A DNA stretch of 23,485 nt from NCBI GenBank assembly GCA_964451935.1, contig CAYVKE010000041.1:1-23485 (forward strand). The letters run 5' to 3'. Each line of letters begins with the position of its first letter. Within the stretch, counting starts at the first letter, position 1. The notes beneath the pieces are model-generated. The model had not been told where the DNA came from, made no database searches, and saw only the letters and a program-made list of their open reading frames with translations. The DNA is from CALFXN01 sp964451935. GTDB lineage: Bacteria; Synergistota; Synergistia; Synergistales; Aminobacteriaceae. A program made the position numbers and the translations under genes. Positions 1 to 7,875 of the stretch are shown piece after piece.

Positions 1-57
1 AAGGAAGCGCGCCCGTTTCGGCAGTCCCCGGAATCCGCGCGAGAAGCCCCGGCCGGT

Positions 58-624
58 TTATCCCGAATGTCGCACGCGCGAATAGACGCACGTGTTCCGG
101 AACTTTCCTTCGAGGTCCAGGCGTTCGTTCCGCAGCACTCCCTCGAGGTCGAACCCGGCGCGTTCCGCCAGGCGCCTGCTGGCGATATTGCGTTCGTCGG
201 TCGTGAGAAAGACGCGGGAGGCCGCAAGTTCGCGCAGCGCATGGTCGGCAAGCGCGCGGACTCCCTCCGTGATCAGCCCTCGTCCGCAGTACGCGGTGCG
301 CCCCCAGTAGCCGACCTCGAACCGGCGAAGCTCCCAGTTCGCCCGGTGCAGTCCGCTGCCGCCCACGAGAACGCCCGAACCGCGAAGCGTGAAGAGCGCC
401 ATCAGGTCCTCGTTCAACAGAAAACGGGCGTACGCACGCCGACAGGTCGACTCGGACTGTTCGACCGTCGGCGGCGGCGTCACCCAGCCGAGCCACCGCT
501 TGAGTTCCTCTCGCGATTCCAGAATCGCCCCGTTGAGCATGGGGCCGTCGCCCGGCCGCGCAACACGGACGATCAGCCGTTCCGTCTCCAGGACTTCCGG
601 GAAAACGTTCTGCACGACAATCAC
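58..624 (-). CDS. GNAT acetyltransferase, RimJ/RimL type
   Basis: A 188-residue protein of the GNAT fold. The N-terminus (EVLETERLIVRVARPGDGPML) is the typical first strand and helix of RimJ/RimL and ribosomal-protein-type N-acetyltransferases, and the C-terminal part (NIASRRLAERAGFDLEGVLR) is the family's last conserved motif. The enzyme should transfer an acetyl group from acetyl-CoA to an amino group; the substrate (a ribosomal protein N-terminus, an antibiotic or a metabolite) cannot be told. I chose the GTG at 622-624 because the family-like sequence begins there, a GGCGGA ribosome site lies about 8 nt upstream, and a promoter sits just beyond it. A much longer open frame continues upstream but is antisense to the HD-GYP gene. 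A second GTG three codons in is possible. The gene is monocistronic within the window and divergent from the HD-GYP gene. Confidence 0.85.
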   Translation of the reverse strand: MIVVQNVFPEVLETERLIVRVARPGDGPMLNGAILESREELKRWLGWVTPPPTVEQSESTCRRAYARFLLNEDLMALFTLRGSGVLVGGSGLHRANWELRRFEVGYWGRTAYCGRGLITEGVRALADHALRELAASRVFLTTDERNIASRRLAERAGFDLEGVLRNERLDLEGKFRNTCVYSRVRHSG

Positions 625-661
625 CGGCTTTCCGCCAAAGTCACCGAATATCGATGCGGAC

Positions 662-690
662 ACTATAGCCCGGACCGGACGTCCGGACAA
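662..690 (-). promoter_or_regulatory. Promoter of the GNAT gene with palindrome in the spacer
   Basis: On the minus strand TTGTCC (690-685) and TATAGT (667-662) are separated by exactly 17 bp. The expected transcript start is about 30 nt before the GTG. The spacer contains a perfect 12-bp palindrome, CCGGACGTCCGG (675-686), that could be a repressor site or simply chance in GC-rich DNA. Confidence 0.5.
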
Positions 691-733
691 GCGCGACTTC
701 GGCCGGGACGCGGCTCTTCCCAGCAACGTTTTC

Positions 734-762
734 TTGCACGGGGCGCGGGCGGACGCTATACT
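734..762 (+). promoter_or_regulatory. Promoter of the HD-GYP/hybrid kinase operon
   Basis: TTGCAC (734-739) and TATACT (757-762) are 17 bp apart, followed by an AT-rich stretch that is unusual for this window. The leader would be about 65 nt. The -10 matches 5 of 6 consensus positions; the -35 matches only its TTG. Confidence 0.5.
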
Positions 763-834
763 GAATATTAAAAAATATGATCCGATATATTGGCGCGCAC
801 GTGACGCCGCCTTCGTCGGATCGGAGGAATCCTC

Positions 835-1971
835 ATGGAAAAGGCCGTCATTCTGATCGTCGACGATGAACCGACGAATATCTCCGTACTCAGCCAGCTT
901 TTGAAGGAAACCTACCGGGTGCGCGCGTGCAAATCCGGCGAGCAGGCGCCGGCGGCGCTCGATATGGTCCCGCGTCCCGACCTGGTCCTTCTCGACGTCA
1001 TGATGCCCGGCATGGACGGCTACGCCGTTCTGGACCGGATACGCGCGAACCCGAAAAACCGCGACATTCCGGTCATCTTCGTGACCGCGCTCAACGACGA
1101 TCTCGACGAGGAAAAGGGGCTCCGGCTCGGGGCCGCTGACTACATCACGAAACCGATCCGGCCCGGCATCGTCCTCGCGCGCGTGCGGACGCACCTGGAG
1201 ATCAAGCGCGCCCGGGACAGGCTCGCGGAACAGAACGTCTGGCTGGAAGCCGAGGTCGTCCGACGCACGAGCGAGAACGACCTGATCCGCGACGTGTCGC
1301 TGCGGGTCCTGTCCGAGCTGGCCGAGACCCGCCACAAGGATGCGGGCGACCACATCGCGCGAACGCAATCCTACATCGAGGCGGTCGCGCGGCGGCTCCG
1401 GATGGGTTCCGCCTTCCAGGCGGAGCTGAACGAACCGAATCTCGAACGGATCGTCCGGGCGTCCCCGCTGCACGACATCGGCAAGGTCGGCATCCCGGAC
1501 AGCATTCTTCTGAAGCCCGGCCCCCTCGATCCGGACGAGTGGACGATCATGAAGACGCACTGCCGGATCGGAGCCGACGCGATCGCGCGCGCCATCGGAA
1601 GCGCGCGGCGCGAACGACCCGACCGCGCGATCGGCTCGACGCCGGAGGCCCTCTCCTTCCTCGAAATGGCGCGAATCATCGCCCTCAGCCATCACGAGCG
1701 ATGGGACGGAACGGGGTACCCGGACGGACTCGCAGGGAACTCGATTCCGCTGCCTGCGCGCCTCATGGCCGTCGCGGACGTCTTCGACGCGCTGACCTCC
1801 CCGCGCGTCTACAAGGCCCCCTGGAGTTTCGACGCCGCCGCGGAGTACATCGTTCGGAACAGCGGAACGCACTTCGATCCCGATATCGTCGCCGCGTTCG
1901 ACGCCGAACGTGGAACGTTCGGCGATATTTGCAGGCGCGCGACCGACGCGAGAGAGGAGGAGAGCGCATGA
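835..1971 (+). CDS. Response regulator with HD-GYP phosphodiesterase domain (RpfG-like)
   Basis: A 378-residue two-domain regulator. Residues 5-120 are a receiver domain with the acidic pair D10/D11, phospho-acceptor D54 (LVLLDVMMPGMDG), T84 and K106 (ADYITKPI). A helical linker leads to an HD-GYP domain at about 155-360 with HDIGK (213-217), H242, HHE (286-288) and DGTGYP (291-296), so the metal-binding and GYP residues are intact. Known members hydrolyse cyclic di-GMP to GMP (or pGpG), lowering its level when phosphorylation changes domain activity. The start is set by GGAGGA 7 nt before the ATG. The stop overlaps the next gene's start (ATGA at 1968-1971), so the two are translationally coupled. 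By synteny the downstream hybrid kinase should phosphorylate D54. This is the RpfG architecture; I do not give the symbol because the cognate DSF system (RpfF) is not seen. Confidence 0.93.
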   Translation: MEKAVILIVDDEPTNISVLSQLLKETYRVRACKSGEQAPAALDMVPRPDLVLLDVMMPGMDGYAVLDRIRANPKNRDIPVIFVTALNDDLDEEKGLRLGAADYITKPIRPGIVLARVRTHLEIKRARDRLAEQNVWLEAEVVRRTSENDLIRDVSLRVLSELAETRHKDAGDHIARTQSYIEAVARRLRMGSAFQAELNEPNLERIVRASPLHDIGKVGIPDSILLKPGPLDPDEWTIMKTHCRIGADAIARAIGSARRERPDRAIGSTPEALSFLEMARIIALSHHERWDGTGYPDGLAGNSIPLPARLMAVADVFDALTSPRVYKAPWSFDAAAEYIVRNSGTHFDPDIVAAFDAERGTFGDICRRATDAREEESA

Positions 1972-4900
1972 TCGACGAACCGGGGCTCCGGCCCGGGACG
2001 GAAACGCCGTTCCATATCCTGTTCGACCTGAGTCCCGCTCCGATGTTCATCTACGTGCGCGGAACCCTCGAAATCGTCGCGGTCAACCGGGCGTTCACGG
2101 AATGGTACGGGTACGACGAAACGACGGCGCTGTCGATGCGGCTTCCCGATCTTCTCCACGAAAGCGACCGCGAACGGGTCATCCGGACGGCGGCCTCCGT
2201 TCACGGGTACTCCAGGATCTCCGGCACGTGGATCTTCCTGCGAAAGGACGGATCGCACGCCGTGACGCAGTCGGGATCGCAGGACATCCGCCACGCCGGA
2301 AAGGCGTGCCGGATCGTGGTCGCCACGGATATCAGCGATGTCGTCAACGCCGAGGCGGTGATCCGCGCGCAGCAGGAGCAGATACAGCGAAAGGAAAGCG
2401 TTCTCGAATCGGTATTCCGCGTCATTCCCGACCTGTTCTTTCTGATAGACGCGGACGGGACGATCCGGGACTACCGCGCGCAGCGCACATCGGACCTGTA
2501 CATTCCCCCGGAAGCGTTTCTCGGGAAACGCATCTGCGACGTCCTCCCACCGGACCCCGCGACGGCCTTCGCGGCGAACGTCCGGACCGCGCTGGAGCAC
2601 GACGGACTCGCCCGTTTCGAATACGACCTGGAGTACCCCGACGGAAGCCGCCGGTTCGAGGCCCGGATCAGCCGCCTCGGCGACGCGGCGCAATGCGCCG
2701 TCATCGTGCGGGACATCTCGCAGGAGCACCGGGCGCTGCAGGCGCTGGCGGCCGGCGAACGGCGCTCCCGCGAACTCCTGGAAAACGCGCCGTTTCCCAT
2801 CGTCATCACCCGGCTGCGGGACGCGACGGTCCGCTACTGCAACGCCCGCGCGAGAATCAGGATGGGACTCGACGCGACGCAGGGAATCAACGTTCGCGCG
2901 GACGGGCTGTACCGGAATCCGGATGACCGAAAGGCGATCCTCGAAACCCTGGAACGTGACGGGGTCGTCTTCGAGCGGGAAACGCACCTTCTCGACACCC
3001 GAGGGCGATCGTTCTGGGCGCTCATGTCCGTCTCGCTCGTGGAGTTCGACGACGAACCGTCCATCCTGGTCGGCATCAACGACATCTCGCGGCTCAAGGA
3101 TGCGGAGGCGGAGCTGGAGCGGGAGCGCAGCGCGCTCCGGGAGCGGGTCAAGGAACAGCGTTGCCTCTACGAAGTCTTCCATATCTCGGAGGATGGCGAG
3201 ACTCCGGCGGAAGAGGTGATGCAGCGCGTCGCGGAGCTGGCCGGATCGGGCTGGCAGTATCCGGACATCGCGTCCGTGCGCATCGATTGGGGGGAACGGC
3301 GATTCGAGACCCCGAACTTCGCCGAAACGGACCCGATGCAGGCCGCCGAAGCGACCGCGCGGTGCGGCGACGTCGTCCGCCTGACGGTCGCCTACGCCGC
3401 GGCGCGCCCCGACGCGGACGAAGGGCCTTTCCTCCGAGAGGAGCGCACCCTCGCCGAAAACATCGTCCGCCGCCTCGCCGACATCGTGGACCGACGCCGG
3501 AACGCCGAGGCGATCCGGGAACGGGAGGAGCTTCTTGACGCCATGTTCGAGCAGGCGACGGACGCGATCGCGCTGATCGCCCCGTCCACGAACCGCTTCG
3601 TGAGCTTCAACGCCCCGGCGCACGAGGCGCTCGGCTACACGCGCGACGAGTTCGCGCTCCTGACCGTCCCGGACATCCAGGCGGAACACGGCCCGGAGAA
3701 GCTCCGCGAGATCTTCGCGCAGGCGGCCGCGGGAACGCCGCTTTCGTTCGAGACGCTCCACCGCTGCAAGGACGCAAGCGTGCGAACGGTCGTCCTCACC
3801 CTCCGGAACGTCGCGCACGGCGGCAGCACGCTGCTTTCGGCCGCCTGGCGCGACATCACGGAGCAGAAGGCCAGGGAGCGCGCGCAGCGGGCGCTCAACC
3901 TGCGGCTCCAGTCGCAGAACGCGATCATCGGAGCGCTGAACCGGTCGGACGCCGGGAGCCGGGGCGACGTCGAGGCGTTCTCCCGCGAGGCGACGGATTC
4001 CATCGGAACGACATTGTCCGTCGACCGCGTCTCCGTATGGCTGTTCAACGCGGACGAGACGCGCCTCGAGTGCGTCGACCTCTACGAATTCTCCGCCGGA
4101 CGCCATTCCTCGGGATACGCCATCGAGGAACGCGACTTTCACGACGAGTTCGAATGCCTCAGGGCGGCGAACTATGTGGACGCGAGCGACGCGCAGGCAG
4201 ACCCGCGCACGGCGGCGTACGCGGAATCCTACCTGAAACCGCTCGGCATCACGTCGATGCTCGACTGCAACATCATCTCCTCCGGCCGCAGCTTCGGCTC
4301 GGTCTGCTTCGAATATGTCGGAAAGCAACACCGATGGGAGCCCGACGAGATCGCGTTCGGGCGCCAGGTCGCCGATATGGTCGGCATGGCGATCCTGAAC
4401 AGGGAACGGCTGGCGACCGAGCGATCCCTGCGCCAGAACCAGATCTTCCTGCAGCGGGCGCAGGCCGTCTCCCACACCGGGCACTGGCGTCTGGACATCG
4501 GGAGCGGCGAACTCCTCTGGTCCGACGAAGCCTGTCGCATCTTCGGCGTCATGCCCGGCTTCCACAGCACGCTGGAATTCTTCGCTTCGCGCATCCATCC
4601 GGACGACCGCCCCGGCCTTCTCGACGCGTGGAGCCGCGCCCTGCGCGGGGAACCCTACGGAATCACGCACCGCATCGTCGCGGGAGACGAAACACGCTGG
4701 GTCGAGGAGCGCGCGGAGATCGAGTTCGACGCCTCGGGACGCCCGGTCGTCGGCCTCGGGACGGTTCAGGACATCACGGAAAAGGTGCGGAGCATGCAGG
4801 AACTCGAGAAGTACCGGATGCGCCTCGAAGAGCTGGTCGCGTCGCGGACCGCCGAACTGGAGAGGGCGAAGGCCGCCGCCGAGGCCGCCAGTCAGGCGAA

Positions 4901-7109
4901 GGGCATGTTCCTGACGAATATGAGCCACGAGATCCGAACGCCGATGAACGCGATCGTCGGCTACGCGCACCTGCTCCGCCGCGAAGCGCTGACGGACCGG
5001 CAGATCGCCCGGCTCGACAAGATGTCCGATGCGGCGCGGCATCTGCTGCAAATCCTCAACGACGTCCTGGATTTCTCCAAGATCGAGGCCGGAAAGATGA
5101 CGACCGACGTCCGGGACTTCGAGCCCGCGCGGGTGATCGACAATATCTTCGGCATCCTTTCCGACAGGATCGCGGCGAAGGATCTCGACGTCATCGCGGA
5201 CCTGGACCATCTGCCCGGGACCGTGCGCGGCGACGGCAACCGACTGTCGCAGATCCTGCTCAATCTGGTCGGCAATGCGGTCAAGTTCACGGAAAGGGGA
5301 AGCGTCGCCGTCACGGGACGCATCGCGGAGCAGAAGGACGACCGGATAACCCTGCGCTTCGAGGTCAAGGACACGGGCATCGGAATGACGGAAGAACAAC
5401 AGAAGCGGCTCTTCGAGGCGTTCGAACAGGCCGACGGCTCCACGACCCGCCGCTTCGGCGGCACGGGGCTCGGCCTTGCGATCAGCAAGCGCCTCGCCGA
5501 ACTGATGGGCGGCTGCATCGAGGTGGAAAGCGAATTCGGAAAGGGCAGCCTGTTCCGGGTGGAACTCCCGTTCCAAATCTCCGGGACTCCTTCGGAAACG
5601 TCCGCGCGCCTCGAATCGCTCAGGGGAATGCGGTCGCTCGTCATCGACGATTCCGCCGACGCGCGGGAGATCCTTGCGGGAATGCTTTCGGAACTCGGCC
5701 TGCGCTCCGACGCCGCGGAATCCGGCGAGGCGGGGCTCGCCGCCGTCGCCGCGGCCGACCGGGCGGGCGACGCCTACCAGCTCCTCATCATCGACTGGAA
5801 GATGCCCGGGATGAACGGCATCGACACGGCGCTGAAACTCCGTTCCCTTGCGCTCGCCGCTCGCCCCGCCGCCGTCATGGCGACCGCCTACGGCGACCAG
5901 GTTCCGAAAGAGGAGGCGCTCCGGGCGGGCTTCACGCGGATTCTGAACAAACCCGTGACGACGTCGAGCCTGTACGACGCCCTGGCGGAATCGCTGCATC
6001 TGTCCCCTCCGGCTCCGGCGGTTCCGGACGCCCTCGAACGGAAGCTTGAGAAGCGGCGCGGCGCGCACATCCTTCTCGTCGAGGACAGCGCCCTCAACCG
6101 CGAGATGACATGCCAGCTTCTGGAGTCGGTCGGAATGCGCATGAGCACCGCCGAGAACGGCCGGATCGCGGCGGACATGGTCCGGAGGAACGTCTACGAC
6201 CTGATTCTCATGGACGTCCAGATGCCCGTCATGGACGGCCTGCAGGCGACGGAGGAGATCCGGCGGATTCCGGACCGCGCGTCGGTCCCCATTCTGGCGA
6301 TGACGGCGAACGCCTTCGAGGAAGACCGCCGCGTCTGCCTGCGCGCCGGAATGAACGATTACGTGTCCAAACCGGTCGAGCCGGAAAAACTGTACGGAGC
6401 GCTCGTCCGGTGGCTCCCGCCTCGCCCCGGCCCTGCATCCGGCCTCGGCGTCACGCTCCGTCCCAGGCCGCGCGCCGTTCCCCCCCGGAATACCGAGACG
6501 CCGCCCGCGCTCGCGGCCATAAAAGGTCTGGACGTCGCTTCCGGGCTGCGCACCCTGAGAGGCGACGGAACGTTCTATATGCGTCTTCTGGAGCAGTTCG
6601 CCGCGACGCACGGCAACGACGCCTCGCTGATGTCGTTGCAGGCTGCGGCGGGCGACCGCGACGCCGTCCGCAGGACGGCGCACGCGCTCAAGGGCGTCGC
6701 GGGCAACCTGGGAGCGACGAACGTGCGGGATCTGGCGTCGGAACTTGAGCGGGACGCGGGCGACGCGACGGGCGACGGAAGCCTTCGGGAAAAGATCTCG
6801 CTCCTGGACGCGGAGCTTCACGCGCTCGTGCGCGCGCTTCGGAACGCGCTGCCTGCGCGCGCCGGGACTGGGCCCGCCCGGAAAGAGATCGACCCCGCGC
6901 AGGCGGCCGAGACGCTGGCGCGGCTGGAAACGCTTCTGGCCGGGAACGATACGGCGGCCAACGATATGTTCGGGGAATCCGGGGAGATTCTGGCCGCGGC
7001 CCTTGGCGACGCGGCCGAAACCATCGAACGGCAGATCGAAAACTACGATTACGCCGAGGCGCTGAAGACGCTGCGCGCGGTGCGGAAACCGGATTCCGGC
7101 GCGCGCTGA
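1968..7109 (+). CDS. Multi-PAS/GAF hybrid histidine kinase with two receivers and Hpt
   Basis: A 1713-residue kinase with no predicted membrane segment. Domains in order: PAS at about 17-130, 140-260 and 265-385; a GAF-like sensor region at about 394-515 (containing WQYP and EGPFL motifs); PAS at 517-640; GAF at 650-818; PAS at 830-941; coiled coil; HisKA with phospho-histidine H987 (SHEIRTP); HATPase_c with N-box (about 1100), DTGIG and GGTGLGLAIS (about 1165-1173); receiver 1 with D1276; receiver 2 with D1416 (LILMDVQMPVMDG); Hpt with H1572 (TAHALKGVAGN). It therefore holds a whole His-Asp-His relay whose last histidine can pass phosphate to the HD-GYP regulator encoded just upstream. AGGAGGAG precedes the ATG, which overlaps the stop of that gene. 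With five PAS and two GAF-type modules it probably reads soluble cytoplasmic cues (redox, gas, heme, flavin or small ligands); the ligand is unknown. Confidence 0.93.
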   Translation: MIDEPGLRPGTETPFHILFDLSPAPMFIYVRGTLEIVAVNRAFTEWYGYDETTALSMRLPDLLHESDRERVIRTAASVHGYSRISGTWIFLRKDGSHAVTQSGSQDIRHAGKACRIVVATDISDVVNAEAVIRAQQEQIQRKESVLESVFRVIPDLFFLIDADGTIRDYRAQRTSDLYIPPEAFLGKRICDVLPPDPATAFAANVRTALEHDGLARFEYDLEYPDGSRRFEARISRLGDAAQCAVIVRDISQEHRALQALAAGERRSRELLENAPFPIVITRLRDATVRYCNARARIRMGLDATQGINVRADGLYRNPDDRKAILETLERDGVVFERETHLLDTRGRSFWALMSVSLVEFDDEPSILVGINDISRLKDAEAELERERSALRERVKEQRCLYEVFHISEDGETPAEEVMQRVAELAGSGWQYPDIASVRIDWGERRFETPNFAETDPMQAAEATARCGDVVRLTVAYAAARPDADEGPFLREERTLAENIVRRLADIVDRRRNAEAIREREELLDAMFEQATDAIALIAPSTNRFVSFNAPAHEALGYTRDEFALLTVPDIQAEHGPEKLREIFAQAAAGTPLSFETLHRCKDASVRTVVLTLRNVAHGGSTLLSAAWRDITEQKARERAQRALNLRLQSQNAIIGALNRSDAGSRGDVEAFSREATDSIGTTLSVDRVSVWLFNADETRLECVDLYEFSAGRHSSGYAIEERDFHDEFECLRAANYVDASDAQADPRTAAYAESYLKPLGITSMLDCNIISSGRSFGSVCFEYVGKQHRWEPDEIAFGRQVADMVGMAILNRERLATERSLRQNQIFLQRAQAVSHTGHWRLDIGSGELLWSDEACRIFGVMPGFHSTLEFFASRIHPDDRPGLLDAWSRALRGEPYGITHRIVAGDETRWVEERAEIEFDASGRPVVGLGTVQDITEKVRSMQELEKYRMRLEELVASRTAELERAKAAAEAASQAKGMFLTNMSHEIRTPMNAIVGYAHLLRREALTDRQIARLDKMSDAARHLLQILNDVLDFSKIEAGKMTTDVRDFEPARVIDNIFGILSDRIAAKDLDVIADLDHLPGTVRGDGNRLSQILLNLVGNAVKFTERGSVAVTGRIAEQKDDRITLRFEVKDTGIGMTEEQQKRLFEAFEQADGSTTRRFGGTGLGLAISKRLAELMGGCIEVESEFGKGSLFRVELPFQISGTPSETSARLESLRGMRSLVIDDSADAREILAGMLSELGLRSDAAESGEAGLAAVAAADRAGDAYQLLIIDWKMPGMNGIDTALKLRSLALAARPAAVMATAYGDQVPKEEALRAGFTRILNKPVTTSSLYDALAESLHLSPPAPAVPDALERKLEKRRGAHILLVEDSALNREMTCQLLESVGMRMSTAENGRIAADMVRRNVYDLILMDVQMPVMDGLQATEEIRRIPDRASVPILAMTANAFEEDRRVCLRAGMNDYVSKPVEPEKLYGALVRWLPPRPGPASGLGVTLRPRPRAVPPRNTETPPALAAIKGLDVASGLRTLRGDGTFYMRLLEQFAATHGNDASLMSLQAAAGDRDAVRRTAHALKGVAGNLGATNVRDLASELERDAGDATGDGSLREKISLLDAELHALVRALRNALPARAGTGPARKEIDPAQAAETLARLETLLAGNDTAANDMFGESGEILAAALGDAAETIERQIENYDYAEALKTLRAVRKPDSGAR

Positions 7110-7122
7110 CGCCGGGGCGACG

Positions 7123-7164
7123 AAAAAAAAGCCGGTCCGAATGCGCTGACGCATCCGGACCGGC
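7123..7164 (-). terminator. Bidirectional terminator between convergent genes
   Basis: A 15-bp stem (7131-7145 with 7150-7164, one A-C mismatch that becomes G-U on the minus strand) closes on a CTGA loop. On the minus strand the stem is followed by eight T residues (complement of A at 7123-7130), a full intrinsic terminator for the exported zinc-ribbon gene. On the plus strand the T-tract is weak (CGTTTAT), so it serves the kinase gene less efficiently. Confidence 0.85.
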
Positions 7165-7206
7165 CGTTTATGCGCGCCGTCCGCGCTCCGCAACGTTCCG
7201 CGCGGG

Positions 7207-7629
7207 TTACTTGCCGACCGCCTTGCGGAGCATTTCGAGCAACAGCTGTTCCATCTGCGTATTCCCGTTTCCGTTCTGCCCCTGATAGTAGTTCGGGAAG
7301 GGCCGATGATCCGACTGCCCCTGATAGGGGCCAGGGAAGTAGTAATAGGGTCCGGGCGCCTGGATCACGCGGTTGGTCTGCGGGGGGACGCTCTCGTTCG
7401 TCGTCCCGCCGAAGAAGTTCCCGCACCGCGGGCACCGCTCGTACCGCCCGTAGGCATGCGTCGCGCCGCAGTTGCCGCACTGGATCAGAGAATAGTTGTT
7501 TCCCCCGTGATATATCGTATTCTGTTGCATCTGATTCGGGATTCGGTCGTAGTTCGGTTCCGCGAGGGCGCACCCCGCCGCGAGGACCGACATCGTCACC
7601 ACCAACACCGTAATAATGATCTTTCTCAT
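7207..7629 (-). CDS. Small exported zinc-ribbon protein
   Basis: A 140-residue protein I cannot name. Residues 1-23 are a signal sequence (MRK, then a hydrophobic run IIITVLVVTMSVLAAG). C20 in LAAGC could be lipidated, or signal peptidase I could cut after ALA (23) before EPN. Residues 51-69 hold two knuckles, CGNC (51-54) and CPRC (66-69), spaced as a small zinc ribbon. A Tyr/Pro/Gly/Gln/Asn-rich stretch follows (about 80-123), and the end is an amphipathic helix (MEQLLLEMLRKAVGK). The ATG at 7629 has AGGAGG 9 nt upstream; a TTG three codons earlier is less likely. It shares signal style (MRK...AEP), low-complexity middle and C-terminal helix with the repeat protein at 10216-10767, suggesting related envelope roles. 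No catalytic motif is visible. Confidence 0.75.
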   Translation of the reverse strand: MRKIIITVLVVTMSVLAAGCALAEPNYDRIPNQMQQNTIYHGGNNYSLIQCGNCGATHAYGRYERCPRCGNFFGGTTNESVPPQTNRVIQAPGPYYYFPGPYQGQSDHRPFPNYYQGQNGNGNTQMEQLLLEMLRKAVGK

Positions 7630-7724
7630 CGTCCTCAACCTCCTTCGCCGGAGCGTCGATCCGCTCCGAAACGTTCCGCCGGCGCAGAAACCGCCCGTCG
7701 TTCCGGCGGCCTTCGTTGATGCGT

Positions 7725-7730
7725 ATTATA
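7725..7730 (-). promoter_or_regulatory. -10 element upstream of the zinc-ribbon gene
   Basis: A perfect TATAAT on the minus strand, about 96 bp before the ATG at 7629. No good -35 hexamer is found at 16-18 bp. It lies about 80 bp from the divergent ATPase promoter, with the palindrome TCTTAAGA (7788-7795) between them. Confidence 0.4.
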
Positions 7731-7807
7731 CCCCCTTCGGGGCGGCGGATACCCGCAATTCCCGCACCGAAGGCGCCGCTTAACCATTCTTAAGAGAGCG
7801 CCGGGGG

Positions 7808-7836
7808 ATGAGAAATCAGCGTGTTTCGGTTATAAT
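7808..7836 (+). promoter_or_regulatory. Promoter of the DUF4143 ATPase gene
   Basis: ATGAGA (7808-7813, four of six -35 matches) and a perfect TATAAT (7831-7836) are separated by 17 bp. The transcript would start about 33 nt before the chosen ATG. Confidence 0.5.
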
Positions 7837-7875
7837 GCAGCAGTATTGCGTTTTATACGAGATGGAGGGGCCGCG

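Noticed and set aside
625..1872. N-terminal extension of the GNAT frame to 604 residues
   Set aside because: The extra sequence is antisense to the HD-GYP gene and has no recognisable domain; the GNAT start, its ribosome site and promoter lie at 622-690.
1809..7193. A 1794-codon open frame on the minus strand across the hybrid kinase
   Set aside because: It is antisense to clear PAS, GAF, HisKA, HATPase, receiver and Hpt domains, is Arg/Asp/Gln-rich without known motifs, and arises because GC-rich third positions remove stops from the opposite frame.
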